The notes under the pieces are model-generated. The model did not search any database and was not told the origin of the DNA. It was given only the letters and a program-made list of their open reading frames with translations. A stretch of DNA of 60,730 bases. Source: JAIOQA01 sp035493675 (GTDB lineage Bacteria > Myxococcota_A > Polyangia > Haliangiales > Haliangiaceae). The position numbers were made by a program, and so were the translations under genes. Within the stretch, counting starts at the first letter, position 1. Every line of letters begins with the position of its first letter. Location: contig DATJIA010000322.1 of the NCBI GenBank assembly GCA_035493675.1, positions 1-60,730 of the forward strand, written 5' to 3'. Shown here in pieces: positions 41,084 through 51,925 of this stretch.

Positions 41084-42134
41084 TCGTCGTCTCGAGCGCC
41101 GCCGCCATCTTCATGTGCGTGGTCGCGCTCGGGTGGTAGTCGCAGCCGTATCCATCGGAGGCCTGTTGCTCGGCGATGTCGGCGTAGACGACGCGCGCGT
41201 CGCCCGCGTTCGCGCGATCGGCGACGATCTGCTGGAAGTACGCGGCCGCCTTCGTGCGCTGCATCGCGCCCTGCGGATACCCGTCGCTGAGCATCGGGCT
41301 CTGCGCGACGACCAGCCACGCGCTCGGATAGCGCGCGCGGATCCCGGCGAGGAACGCCTCGTACGCGGTGACGAACGGCGCGCCCGGATCTCCGATCGAG
41401 AAGTCGTTGGTCCCGAGATCGACGACGACGACGTCCGGCGTGTACTGCGCGAAGTCCCAGGTCGCGTCCTCCTCGACGATCGTGCGCTCGTACAAGGCCG
41501 GCATCAGCTCGCCCGGCTCGCCGCCGTTGTTGCGGATCACGCCCTTGCCCGAGTACGCGATCGTCGAGTGCGCGGCGCCCAACGCCCGTGCCGCCAGCGA
41601 GGCCCAGCCGCGGGACTCCGCCTCGGTGTCGTTCGAGAAGCACGAGCTCTCGTCGGGGCCGAGCACGCCGTAGCCGCACGTGATCGAATCGCCGACGAAT
41701 TCGATCCAACGCGACGGCCCCGGCGTCGCGACGAACGTCGCGCCGGGGAAGCCGAGGTACTGCGTCACGCCGAAGAACGTCTCGGTGCGCCGCTCGATCA
41801 CGACGTCGTGCGGGCCGGCGGCGAGCCCGCTCGCGATCGTGTACTCGTGCGGACCTTGCTGCCCGACGATCGGCGGCGCGAGCGCGCCGTCGATCCAGAC
41901 CTCGAAGCGGTTCTGACCGGTGTCGTCGAGCTTCACGGTGATCGACGTGCCGTCGATGCGCGTCGCGATCGTCGAGCCCGGCCACTCGAAGCGCGCGTCC
42001 TGCGAGAAGCGGCCGATCAGGTGCACGTCGGCGCTCGGCTGCGGCTTGGCGTCGATCGACGCATTGATCGGGGCATCGATCGACGCCTTCGAGCCGCTCC
42101 CGCACGCCGCCAGGAAGATCAACCAGCGCTTCAT
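41061..42134 (-). CDS. CE2-type acetyl(xylan) esterase lipoprotein, SGNH fold
   Basis: A 357-residue exported lipoprotein (MKRWLIFLAAC lipobox). An N-terminal jelly-roll domain (about 35-135: VHLIGRFSQDARFEWPGS, HDVVIERRTETFFG) precedes an SGNH hydrolase with nucleophile motif FVGDSITCGYG (near 148), VVVDLGTNDFS (near 233) and the C-terminal D/H pair in CDYHPSATTHMKMA. This two-domain arrangement is characteristic of carbohydrate esterase family 2, which removes acetyl groups from xylan or mannan. Its ATG overlaps the GH9 stop by one base (TGATG), so esterase and glucanase are co-produced. The stop overlaps the protease gene on the other strand by 23 bases. Confidence 0.88.
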   Translation of the reverse strand: MKRWLIFLAACGSGSKASIDAPINASIDAKPQPSADVHLIGRFSQDARFEWPGSTIATRIDGTSITVKLDDTGQNRFEVWIDGALAPPIVGQQGPHEYTIASGLAAGPHDVVIERRTETFFGVTQYLGFPGATFVATPGPSRWIEFVGDSITCGYGVLGPDESSCFSNDTEAESRGWASLAARALGAAHSTIAYSGKGVIRNNGGEPGELMPALYERTIVEEDATWDFAQYTPDVVVVDLGTNDFSIGDPGAPFVTAYEAFLAGIRARYPSAWLVVAQSPMLSDGYPQGAMQRTKAAAYFQQIVADRANAGDARVVYADIAEQQASDGYGCDYHPSATTHMKMAAALETTIKSVTGW

Positions 42135-44104
42135 CACGATCCCTTCATGAAGAACGACACCAAGAACACGAACGGTCCCTGGTACGCGGCCATCGGCTCC
42201 GTGATCTCCCACGACGACGCCTTGCAATTGGCACCGTCCCAATCGCAGCCGACCGAGAAGTCTCGATACGCATACGCGGGGAAGTTGCGATTCGGGATCG
42301 TGTATTGCGCGCTGTAATAGAAGTTGGGTCCGCCCGGCACCAGCCCGGGCGCCGGTCCGTAGGTCGAGGTCGCCGTGTCGTCGGCGTAGTACGGGTAGAG
42401 CGGCTCGTCGACGCCGGCGGGCTTGCCGTTGTACATGGGATTGCCGTGGTCGCCGTCCGCGGTCCCGGGCGCGTACGAGAACCAGCCGTGATAGAGCTGG
42501 AATGAGGAGTGCTCTGCGCCATAGGCATCCACGTTGGTCAGATAGACCATGTTCAGTGGATTGGCCCCGAGCATGAAGTGCAGGTGTCTTTCGGCCAGCT
42601 CGGTCGTGTCGGCCGCGGAGTGCGTGCCGGTCGCGCCGTACTTCACGGCCATCATCAGGTTCGCGCCGTAGTAGCTCTGCGATCGGTTCGAGCCCCAGCT
42701 CCAGTCCCAGCCGTTGCCCGGCCCGCCGAACATGCCGCCGTACGCGCCCGCTTCGCTGAACGCGCCGCCGACGATCACGTCCGCGACCGCGTCCTTGATC
42801 GCGGTGACGACGGAGGCCTTCGCGCCCGGCGTCGCCAGCACGTGCCACGCGGCGATCGTGATCTGCGATTCGCCCGGCGTCGCGCCGCCGCCGCGCAGAT
42901 CGTCCCATGTCGCCCACTTGAACGCTTCGACGGCGGTCTTCGCCGACGCGATCGACGGATCCATCCGGTACACCGCCGCGGCCGCCGCGATCACGCGCCG
43001 GCGCTGCGCGTCGTCGCCGGCGGGCTGCGCGACCAGCCACGTCCAGCCCTTGGTCGCGGCCGCGCGATAGGTCGCCGACGTCGGCGCGTCGATCGGCGCG
43101 AAGACGATCGCCGCGTGCGCGAGCGACATCGTCGCGTCGGCGGTCGCCTCCGCGAGCGTCACGCCGCCGCCCGACCAGCCGTTGCCGTCGGGCGACGTCG
43201 TGTCGAAGTACACGCGCATCTCGTCGGACTGCGACGGCGGTGACGTCTTGGTGCCGTCGTGCCCTTTGATCGACGACAAGAAGTGACCGTCGGGCCGCTG
43301 CATGCGCACGTAGAAGTCGAGCTCCCAGCGGACCTCGTCGAGGAGGTCGGGCACGCCGTTGCCGCTTTCGGGGATGTGCAGCTGTCCGTCGGTCCACGCG
43401 CCCGGGTTGACCTCGTACGCGAACAAGATCTCCGGCACGCCGCGGCCCCACAGCGTCTTCTGGTAATCGCCCGCGTCGTGCCAGCCGCCGTGCAGATCGA
43501 GCACGCCGTCGTCGGCGGAGCCGGGACCCGCGGGCGCGGCCGAATCAGACGCGTGACACGCGCCGTCGACCCATTGCGCCCCGCGCCCCGCGAACTGCCC
43601 GAGCGCATCGGTCGCGAACGGCGTCGCCTTGTCGTGGTTGCACCGCTGGTAATAGAACGACTTCATCGCGACCGCGCCGATGATGTCGAAGACGTCGTCG
43701 CCGATCGTGAAGAGATAGCTCCGCACGTTCGCGGCCGGGAGATAGAGGTAGTAATCGCCCGGCGCCGTCACCGACGAGAAGTCGGCGATCGCGACCGCGT
43801 CGCCCGAGTCTTCGTCGGTGCCGCCGGCGACCGCGGTGATCGTCGCGACCGCGGCGCCGTCGGACGCGCGCCGCACCTCGAGCTGCGCGCCCGGATGATC
43901 GACCACGATCGCGTGCTTCACATCCGCCGCGCGCCAGCCGACGTGATCGATCCGCAGATCCGGGGACACCGTGCCCGCCGGGTCCGGGTACATCGCGTCG
44001 ACGGGCCGCGCGTCGGCCGTGCCGGGCGTCGCGTCGGGCGCCGACGAGCCGCCGCCGCATGCGCCGGATGCGACGAGGAGGATCGACCAGACCACATGCC
44101 GCAT
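42134..44104 (-). CDS. GH9 endoglucanase-type lipoprotein
   Basis: A 656-residue exported lipoprotein (MRHVVWSILLVASGAC). An N-terminal CelD_N-type Ig-like domain (about 45-130: LRIDHVGWRAADVKHAIV) is followed by the GH9 (alpha/alpha)6 barrel: GGWHDAGDYQKT with the catalytic Asp pair (near 205), the SYYGANLMMAVKYG segment (near 490) and the C-terminal SWEITEPMAAYQGPFVF, in which the Glu is the likely general acid. GH9 enzymes cleave beta-1,4-glucans such as cellulose. Transcribed with the CE2 esterase, a pairing suited to acetylated plant or microbial beta-glucans. ATG 44104 was chosen for the lipoprotein signal. Confidence 0.9.
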   Translation of the reverse strand: MRHVVWSILLVASGACGGGSSAPDATPGTADARPVDAMYPDPAGTVSPDLRIDHVGWRAADVKHAIVVDHPGAQLEVRRASDGAAVATITAVAGGTDEDSGDAVAIADFSSVTAPGDYYLYLPAANVRSYLFTIGDDVFDIIGAVAMKSFYYQRCNHDKATPFATDALGQFAGRGAQWVDGACHASDSAAPAGPGSADDGVLDLHGGWHDAGDYQKTLWGRGVPEILFAYEVNPGAWTDGQLHIPESGNGVPDLLDEVRWELDFYVRMQRPDGHFLSSIKGHDGTKTSPPSQSDEMRVYFDTTSPDGNGWSGGGVTLAEATADATMSLAHAAIVFAPIDAPTSATYRAAATKGWTWLVAQPAGDDAQRRRVIAAAAAVYRMDPSIASAKTAVEAFKWATWDDLRGGGATPGESQITIAAWHVLATPGAKASVVTAIKDAVADVIVGGAFSEAGAYGGMFGGPGNGWDWSWGSNRSQSYYGANLMMAVKYGATGTHSAADTTELAERHLHFMLGANPLNMVYLTNVDAYGAEHSSFQLYHGWFSYAPGTADGDHGNPMYNGKPAGVDEPLYPYYADDTATSTYGPAPGLVPGGPNFYYSAQYTIPNRNFPAYAYRDFSVGCDWDGANCKASSWEITEPMAAYQGPFVFLVSFFMKGS

Positions 44105-44188
44105 AGCGGCGATGCTCTCACGGTGCCGCGCGGGGCAGGGCGGCAAGCTACGGGATGCTTCACCCCTGTCGGGTGATATCCTCCTCGC

Positions 44189-45748
<1,560 letters not shown>

Positions 45749-45757
45749 TCGTTCGCC

Positions 45758-45797
45758 GAAAAAAACACCAGCCGCTCCAGGGGGGGAGCGGCTGGTG
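45758..45797 (-). terminator. Rho-independent terminator (minus strand) after the small gene
   Basis: A 13-bp stem (CACCAGCCGCTCC, 45766-45778, with its complement at 45785-45797) and a 6-base loop. On the minus strand it is followed by a run of seven T (45759-45765). It lies downstream of the 72-residue gene and close to the stop of the kinase gene, so it could also stop kinase transcripts. Confidence 0.8.
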
Positions 45798-45869
45798 GGC
45801 ACGCCGGGCGATGAGGTGCGAATGGCTTCGGAGGGCCGTCACCGCCACGCTGCGCGCCTTAATCGATGA

Positions 45870-46088
45870 TCAGTAGTGCCTCACCCACTCGCGCAGCTTG
45901 GCCTGCACGGATTCAGACACGTTGTTCCAACCGTCGTAGAGGTAGCCCTCGACCTCGGCGAGCCCGCGGCGGATCCGCGTGCGCGCGGCGACCGCCTCGT
46001 AGCGTGTGTCGGTCGTGAGCGCGACGAGCTTCTGCCGCAGCTCGTGGCGCTTGGCCTCGACGCGGTCCTTCAACTCGTCCTCGAGCAT
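45870..46088 (-). CDS. Small conserved-looking protein, 72 residues
   Basis: A 72-residue hydrophilic, helix-rich protein (MLEDELKDRVEAKRHELRQK at the start, GYLYDGWNNVSESVQAKL near the end). The C-terminal Gly-Trp-Asn-Asn-containing segment and repeated Arg/Glu suggest a small structural or DNA-associated protein, but I do not recognise a family. ATG 46088 was chosen because upstream in-frame codons lack coding character. Divergent from the NtrC-type regulator at 46300 across a 211-base region, and ended by a strong terminator at 45758-45797, which supports its being a real gene. Confidence 0.6.
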   Translation of the reverse strand: MLEDELKDRVEAKRHELRQKLVALTTDTRYEAVAARTRIRRGLAEVEGYLYDGWNNVSESVQAKLREWVRHY

Positions 46089-46238
46089 GTCGACGCATAT
46101 TGCAGGCGTCGGGCCACGACGGCGCTCACACGAATCCCGCGGGTTGCACGAGATTCTCGAACTCCCGCGAGTCTTTCTCGCACGGTGTGGCAAAACCGCA
46201 CGCCTCGCCTCCGCGCGCGCGATCGCGAGCCCTCACAA

Positions 46239-46279
46239 CTCACGCACGCGTGTGGATCAACTCATTCCGACGCGTGAGT
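46239..46279. promoter_or_regulatory. Inverted repeat before the response regulator
   Basis: ACTCACGC (46239-46246) and GCGTGAGT (46272-46279) form a perfect 8-bp inverted repeat, 25 bases apart, with CACGCGTG inside the left part. It lies 20 bases before the GTG at 46300 in an AT-richer stretch, a plausible autoregulatory site. No sigma54 -24/-12 element was convincing. Confidence 0.35.
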
Positions 46280-46299
46280 CCCCGTGCTAATCAGGTTGC

Positions 46300-47712
<1,413 letters not shown>

Positions 47713-47723
47713 CGAGGTCGACC

Positions 47724-48800
47724 GTGAGCGACGATGCCGCGGTCCTCTTGTTGATCGGTGATCGGGTCGATGCGGCCGCGATCTGCCGCGGCCTCGACGA
47801 GGTCCAGATGCCCGCGCGCTGCGACGAGGCGCGCTCGACCGCGGACGCGATCGCGAAGCTCGAGGCTTCGCCGTTCGACTGCGCGATCATCGATCACGCG
47901 TCGCTCGACGAGGCGCTCGCGATGGTCGCGGCGGTGCGCGACGCGGCGCCGACGGTGCCGGTGCTCTTGATCGGGCCGAGCGATCCGGCGTCGGAGGCGC
48001 GCGTGTTCGCGTCCGATGCGACCGATACGATCCCGCGCGAGGATCTCTCGCCGGTGCGCCTCGCGCGTCGCGTGCGCTTCGTGATCCGCTCGGGGCGCGC
48101 CGAGGCGCAGGCGGAGGCGGTGCTCGCGCGATCGCAGGCGAGCGAGGCCGCGCGCGGCGAGATCCTCTCGGTCGTCGCGCACGATCTGCGATCGCCGCTC
48201 AACGCGATCTCGCTCGCGTGCGAGGCGCTGTCCGACGAGGTCACCACCGAGCAGCGGCAGCGCTACGTCGCCGCGATCCGGCGCGCGGCCGCCCGCGCCG
48301 AGAAGCTGCTGCGCGATCTGCTCGACGTCTCGCAGATCGAATCGGGCACGCTCGAGGTCCACACGCGCGCGGTGCCGGTCGCGTCGATCCTGCAACAGGC
48401 GAAGAGCGATCACGTCGTCGACGGCGTCGAGCTCGCGATCGCGCTCGACGACTCCGCCGCCGCCGCGTCGGCGATGTGCGACAAGGATCGCATGCTGCAG
48501 CTCCTCGGCAACTTGATCGGCAACGCGACCAAGTTCGCGCCGAAGACGCCGATCACGCTCGGCGCGCGCGCCGGCGCCGACTCGGTCGAGATCTTCGTCG
48601 CGGATCGAGGTCCCGGCATCGATCCCTCGATCCTGCCGCGCGTCTTCGATCGCTACTGGCAGGCGCGCCAGCACAACCGCGCCGGCGCGGGCCTCGGCTT
48701 GACGATCGCGCGCGGGATCGCGGAGGCGATGGGCGGGACGATCCGCGCGGAGAACGACGGCGGCGCGACGATCATCGTGCGGCTGGCGCGCGCGACGTGA
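47724..48800 (+). CDS. Histidine kinase with N-terminal receiver-like domain
   Basis: A 358-residue soluble histidine kinase. Residues 1-115 form a receiver-like domain (CAIIDHASLDEA has an Asp where the phospho-acceptor lies, but the flanking acidic pair is weak). A HisKA dimerisation helix follows (SVVAHDLRSPLNAIS, His near 155), and then an HATPase domain with N box LGNLIGNATKFAP, G1 DRGPGIDP and G2 AGAGLGLTIARGI. No transmembrane segment, so it is cytosolic and probably takes its input from the receiver part. GTG 47724 follows the NtrC-type gene by 11 bases, GAGG upstream, making a two-component pair. Converges with the 48804 gene, 3 bases apart. Confidence 0.85.
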   Translation: MSDDAAVLLLIGDRVDAAAICRGLDEVQMPARCDEARSTADAIAKLEASPFDCAIIDHASLDEALAMVAAVRDAAPTVPVLLIGPSDPASEARVFASDATDTIPREDLSPVRLARRVRFVIRSGRAEAQAEAVLARSQASEAARGEILSVVAHDLRSPLNAISLACEALSDEVTTEQRQRYVAAIRRAAARAEKLLRDLLDVSQIESGTLEVHTRAVPVASILQQAKSDHVVDGVELAIALDDSAAAASAMCDKDRMLQLLGNLIGNATKFAPKTPITLGARAGADSVEIFVADRGPGIDPSILPRVFDRYWQARQHNRAGAGLGLTIARGIAEAMGGTIRAENDGGATIIVRLARAT

Positions 48801-48803
48801 CCT

Positions 48804-49244
48804 TCACGGCCAGCTGAGCACCAGCGCGCCCTTCGGCGCCAGCGCGCGCCAGCGCGCCGCCACCTCCGCCAATCTCTCCCGCGCACGCGCGAGCCGATCG
48901 CGATCGATCCAGGCCGCGATCTCGCCGTGCTCCGTGCCGACCGCCGCCGCCGCTTGTTCCGAGCGCAGCACGCCGTCGAGGTCGCCGAGCGCGGCGTACT
49001 TCACGGCCATCGCGCCGCCGGCGCGGTCGGCGGCGGCGTTGATCGACGCGAGATCAGCGCCCGCGGCGATGCGCGCCCACAGCCCGTCGGCGATCGCGAG
49101 CTCCTGCTCGGCGATCAAGTGCACGAGGTCGTGCGGCGGCGCGTCGCCGTAGGTCGGGAACGACCACGAGGCCGTGGTGCCGTCGTCGCGCTCGACGTAG
49201 ATCCGGTCGCGCGCGCCGACGGTCCTGACGAACGTGATCTTCAC
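48804..49244 (-). CDS. Conserved-looking hypothetical protein, second gene of MerR-controlled pair
   Basis: A 146-residue cytosolic protein, mostly helical after a short beta-hairpin (KITFVRTVGARDRIYVERDDG). A HDLVHLIAEQELAIADGLWARIAAG segment near 40-65 has His and Glu spaced like a metal-site helix, but I cannot name the family. GTG 49244 overlaps the stop of the VOC gene (GTGA), so the two are translationally coupled and probably share the MerR-controlled promoter at 49709-49739. Function unknown. Confidence 0.7.
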   Translation of the reverse strand: MKITFVRTVGARDRIYVERDDGTTASWSFPTYGDAPPHDLVHLIAEQELAIADGLWARIAAGADLASINAAADRAGGAMAVKYAALGDLDGVLRSEQAAAAVGTEHGEIAAWIDRDRLARARERLAEVAARWRALAPKGALVLSWP

Positions 49245-49699
49245 GTCCGTCGCCCGCGTTCGAGCCACGCGCGGATCTTCGCGTCGAGCTCGGGATCGGG
49301 GACCGATCGCGGCGCGGTGAGCACGATCGCGTGCCCGCCCGGATCGACCAGGCGCACGTCGGTCGAATTCCATGGCGTGTCGAGCGGCCCCTCGACGGCG
49401 GCCGCGCCGGCCGCGGGCGCGTCGCGCGCGACGCGCGCGAGCTCCGCCGGATCGCCGTTCGCCGCGAGCGAGATCTCGAGCCGCTCGCCGCTCGCGGCGG
49501 CGCCGGGCACGAGCAGGAGGTCCTGGTAGCGGGCGCGCCGCATGTGCGCGAGCGTGGCACGGCCGTCGGCGTCGCGTGCGACGAACATCGCGTGGAAGCC
49601 GAGCGCCCGCTCGTACCAGGCGATCGCGGCCTCGAGGTCGGGCTCCTCGAGGGTCGCGAACATCGGCATGGGATAGACGTCTTCGCCGTTGAACGACAT
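49241..49699 (-). CDS. VOC-family (glyoxalase/bleomycin-resistance-like) protein
   Basis: A 152-residue protein with the two-module VOC fold: PMFATLEEPDLEAAIAWYERALGFHAMF in the first half and STDVRLVDPGGHAIVLTAP in the second. Metal ligands typical of glyoxalase I are not all obvious, and a Glu near the C-terminal strand is lacking, so it may bind or detoxify small molecules rather than act as glyoxalase I. ATG 49699 lies just downstream of a MerR-type promoter whose predicted start site is only a few bases away, so the mRNA may be almost leaderless. First gene of a pair with the 48804 gene. Confidence 0.82.
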   Translation of the reverse strand: MSFNGEDVYPMPMFATLEEPDLEAAIAWYERALGFHAMFVARDADGRATLAHMRRARYQDLLLVPGAAASGERLEISLAANGDPAELARVARDAPAAGAAAVEGPLDTPWNSTDVRLVDPGGHAIVLTAPRSVPDPELDAKIRAWLERGRRT

Positions 49700-49708
49700 G
49701 ATGCCGAG

Positions 49709-49739
49709 ACCATGAAGTCTCCAGTAACTGGAGAGTCAA
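49709..49739 (-). promoter_or_regulatory. MerR-type operator-promoter for the VOC pair
   Basis: Reading leftwards: -35 TTGACT (49739-49734), then the dyad CTCCAGT-T-ACTGGAG within a 19-bp spacer (49733-49715), then a -10-like CATGGT (49714-49709). A 19-bp spacer filled by a dyad is the hallmark of MerR-activated promoters. The palindrome (49718-49734) lies inside the first codons of the MerR gene on the other strand. Confidence 0.75.
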
Positions 49740-50659
49740 GCGTCGGGGTCCAGATCGGCGTCCTCGCGCGGCTCACCGGCGTCCCCGTCAAGACGATCCG
49801 CTTCTACTCGGACATCGGCCTCCTGCCGCCGGCCGCGCGGACGTCGACGCGGTACCGCCTGTACGGCGGCGCGCATCGCGTCCGCCTCGAGCAGATCCGG
49901 ACCCTGCGCGAGCTCGGCTTCGGGCTCGGCGCGATCGCGGGCCTGCTGCAGCGGCGCGCCGATCCGCACGCTCTGGTCGCGGCGCAGCTCGCCGCGATCG
50001 AGCGCGAGCGCAGCCACCTCGCGCGCGCCGGCGCCGTGCTGCGCGCCGCGCTCGCCGGCGCCGATCCGGCCGACGCCGCGCTGCGCGTCGGCGCGATCCT
50101 CAAGCTGTCCGCGCTGCAGCGGGCGTCCGCGCTGCGCCAGCAGCTCGCGGCGCCGCTGCGCGATACCAAGGTCGATCCGACCTGGCTCGATCAGCTGCTC
50201 GGCGCCGCGTTCGATCGCATCCCCGACGATCTCGACGACGATCAATGGGCGGCGCTCGTCGAGCTGGTCGCGCTGGTGACCGATCCGAGCTTCGGCGATG
50301 CGCTCGCGAAGCAGTCGCGGCCGTTCTGGGTCCGCGCCCGGCGCTTCGATCCGAAACGCTGGCAGCGCCGCTGGGTCGAGATCCTCCGCGCCGGCACGCC
50401 GCTGGTGGCGGCGGGCGTCGAGCCCGTCGATCCGCGCGCGGTCGCGCTCGCCGATCGCTACCTCATGATGATCGCGCGCGCCACCGGCCGCCGCCCGACC
50501 AAGAAGACGATCTCCTGGATCCTCGCGCGCGCGGCCGAGCACGATCCGCGCGCCGAGCGGTTCTGGGAGCTGGTCGCGATCCTCCATCGCCGCCCCGCGC
50601 CGCCGCACGCCGCGATCATGCGCGTGATCCACGCCGCGCTGCGGATGAAGATTGCGTGA
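49712..50659 (+). CDS. MerR-family transcriptional regulator
   Basis: A 315-residue MerR regulator, longer than metal-sensing members. The HTH and wing (residues about 12-80) are typical: IGVLARLTGVPVKTIRFYSDIGLLPPAARTSTRYRLYG and RTLRELGFGLGAIAGLLQ. A dimerisation helix follows, then a C-terminal ligand domain (about 120-310) of the kind that binds drugs or other effectors rather than metals, with no Cys cluster. ATG 49712 is the only reasonable start, although the first eight codons coincide with the operator dyad. It activates the divergent VOC gene and probably controls itself. Ligand unknown. Confidence 0.85.
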   Translation: MKSPVTGESSVGVQIGVLARLTGVPVKTIRFYSDIGLLPPAARTSTRYRLYGGAHRVRLEQIRTLRELGFGLGAIAGLLQRRADPHALVAAQLAAIERERSHLARAGAVLRAALAGADPADAALRVGAILKLSALQRASALRQQLAAPLRDTKVDPTWLDQLLGAAFDRIPDDLDDDQWAALVELVALVTDPSFGDALAKQSRPFWVRARRFDPKRWQRRWVEILRAGTPLVAAGVEPVDPRAVALADRYLMMIARATGRRPTKKTISWILARAAEHDPRAERFWELVAILHRRPAPPHAAIMRVIHAALRMKIA

Positions 50660-50735
50660 TCGCCCGAGAGCGATCGCGCGCTCCGAAATCGGCTCGCGTT
50701 GACCGAGCGGCGCGCGCGGATCAGCCTTCCAGGTG

Positions 50736-51398
50736 ATGACGCGAGAGCTCCGCATCCAAGCGCACGGCGTCGAGCTGCACGGCCTGCTCGCCGTGCCCGA
50801 CGGCGCCGAAGGCGCGGTGGTCTTCGCGCACGGCAGCGGCAGCGCGCGCCACTCGCCGCGCAGCCAGCTGATCGCGCGCGCGCTCGGCGACGCCGGCCTC
50901 GCCACGCTGCTCGTCGATCTCATGACGCCGCACGAGGAGCGCCTCGATCGTCACACGCGCGCGCTGCGCTTCGACATCGAGTGGCTCGCCGATCGCGTGA
51001 TCGCCGTGACCCACTGGATGCGCCTGTACGGCGCGCCCGGCGTGCCGCTCGGCTACCTCGGCGCGTCGACCGGCGCGGCGGCGGCGCTGGTCGCGGCCGC
51101 GCGCGAGCCGTACGCGATCGGCGCGATCGTCGCGCGCAGCGGCCGACCCGACCTCGCCGGCGCCGCGCTCGAGCACGTGCGCGCGCCGACCCTGCTCGTC
51201 GTCGGTGGTCACGACGACGCGCTGCTCGAGCGCAACCGCGACGCGTATCACCGGATCCACGCGACCAAGGCCTTCGAGATCGTCGAGCCGGGCTCCGACG
51301 AGCACGTCGCGCGCCTCGCGCTCGAATGGTTCACGCGCCACCTCGCCGACGCCGCCGACACGCGTCCGGATCTCGGCCCGGCGTCGTCCCACTTCTAG
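50736..51398 (+). CDS. Dienelactone-hydrolase-like alpha/beta hydrolase
   Basis: A 220-residue cytosolic alpha/beta hydrolase. N-terminal strands ELHGLLAVPDGAEGAVVFAHGSGS hold the oxyanion loop HGSGS, the nucleophile elbow is GASTGA near residue 110-115, the acid Asp lies in VGGHDDALL near 165, and the His in GSDEHVARL near 190. The layout matches small DLH-type hydrolases often found beside stress or phosphoribosyltransferase genes. ATG 50736 (GTG 50733 is also possible) has an AGG just upstream. The CBS protein gene follows after 8 bases with a strong Shine-Dalgarno, so they are probably co-transcribed. Substrate unknown. Confidence 0.82.
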   Translation: MTRELRIQAHGVELHGLLAVPDGAEGAVVFAHGSGSARHSPRSQLIARALGDAGLATLLVDLMTPHEERLDRHTRALRFDIEWLADRVIAVTHWMRLYGAPGVPLGYLGASTGAAAALVAAAREPYAIGAIVARSGRPDLAGAALEHVRAPTLLVVGGHDDALLERNRDAYHRIHATKAFEIVEPGSDEHVARLALEWFTRHLADAADTRPDLGPASSHF

Positions 51399-51406
51399 GA
51401 GGAGCC

Positions 51407-51826
51407 ATGCGGAAGATCAGCGACATCATGTGCAAGGACCCCGAGACCATCGCGCGCCATCGCACGGTGCGCGAGGCCGCGGTGATCATGAAGGAGCGCG
51501 ACATCGGCGACGTCCTGGTCGTCGACGAGGACGGCCGCCTGTGCGGCATCGTCACCGACCGCGACATCGTCGTGCGCGGCCTCGCCGAGGGCCGCGATCT
51601 CGACGAGACGCCGATCGGCGATCTGTGCAGCGGCAAGACGATCACGCTCGCGCTCGACGCCGACTTCGCCGACGCCGTCGCGATCATGCGCGAGCACGCG
51701 ATCCGGCGGGTCCCGATCGTCGAGAACGGCGAGCCGATCGGCATCGTCTCGATCGGCGACCTCGCGCGGGAAGGCGATCCGCGCAGCGCGCTCGCCGAGA
51801 TCAGCGCGGCGCCGCCGAACGCGTAG
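51407..51826 (+). CDS. Tandem CBS-domain protein
   Basis: A 139-residue protein made of two CBS domains: the first KISDIMCKDPETIARHRTVREAAVIMKERDIGDVLVVDEDGRLCGIVTDRDIV, the second near 70-125 with RVPIVENGEPIGIVSIGDLA. Such stand-alone pairs (Bateman module) bind adenine nucleotides or related ligands and modulate partners. ATG 51407 has AGGAGGAG upstream. It is in tandem with the alpha/beta hydrolase. The exact ligand and partner are unknown. Confidence 0.92.
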   Translation: MRKISDIMCKDPETIARHRTVREAAVIMKERDIGDVLVVDEDGRLCGIVTDRDIVVRGLAEGRDLDETPIGDLCSGKTITLALDADFADAVAIMREHAIRRVPIVENGEPIGIVSIGDLAREGDPRSALAEISAAPPNA

Positions 51827-51925
51827 GATTTGCGCGGTCGCACCCGGTCGCGCGGTTCACCTTGCGCGCTTCGCGCACGAAAAGCGTGAGAAGCACCGGT
51901 ACGTCGGCTGCATTACGACCACCGC

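Noticed and set aside
51827..51925. Hairpin GCGCG-CTT-CGCGC before the hybrid kinase as a terminator
   Set aside because: The stem is short and followed by only AAAA rather than a T run, so evidence is too weak.
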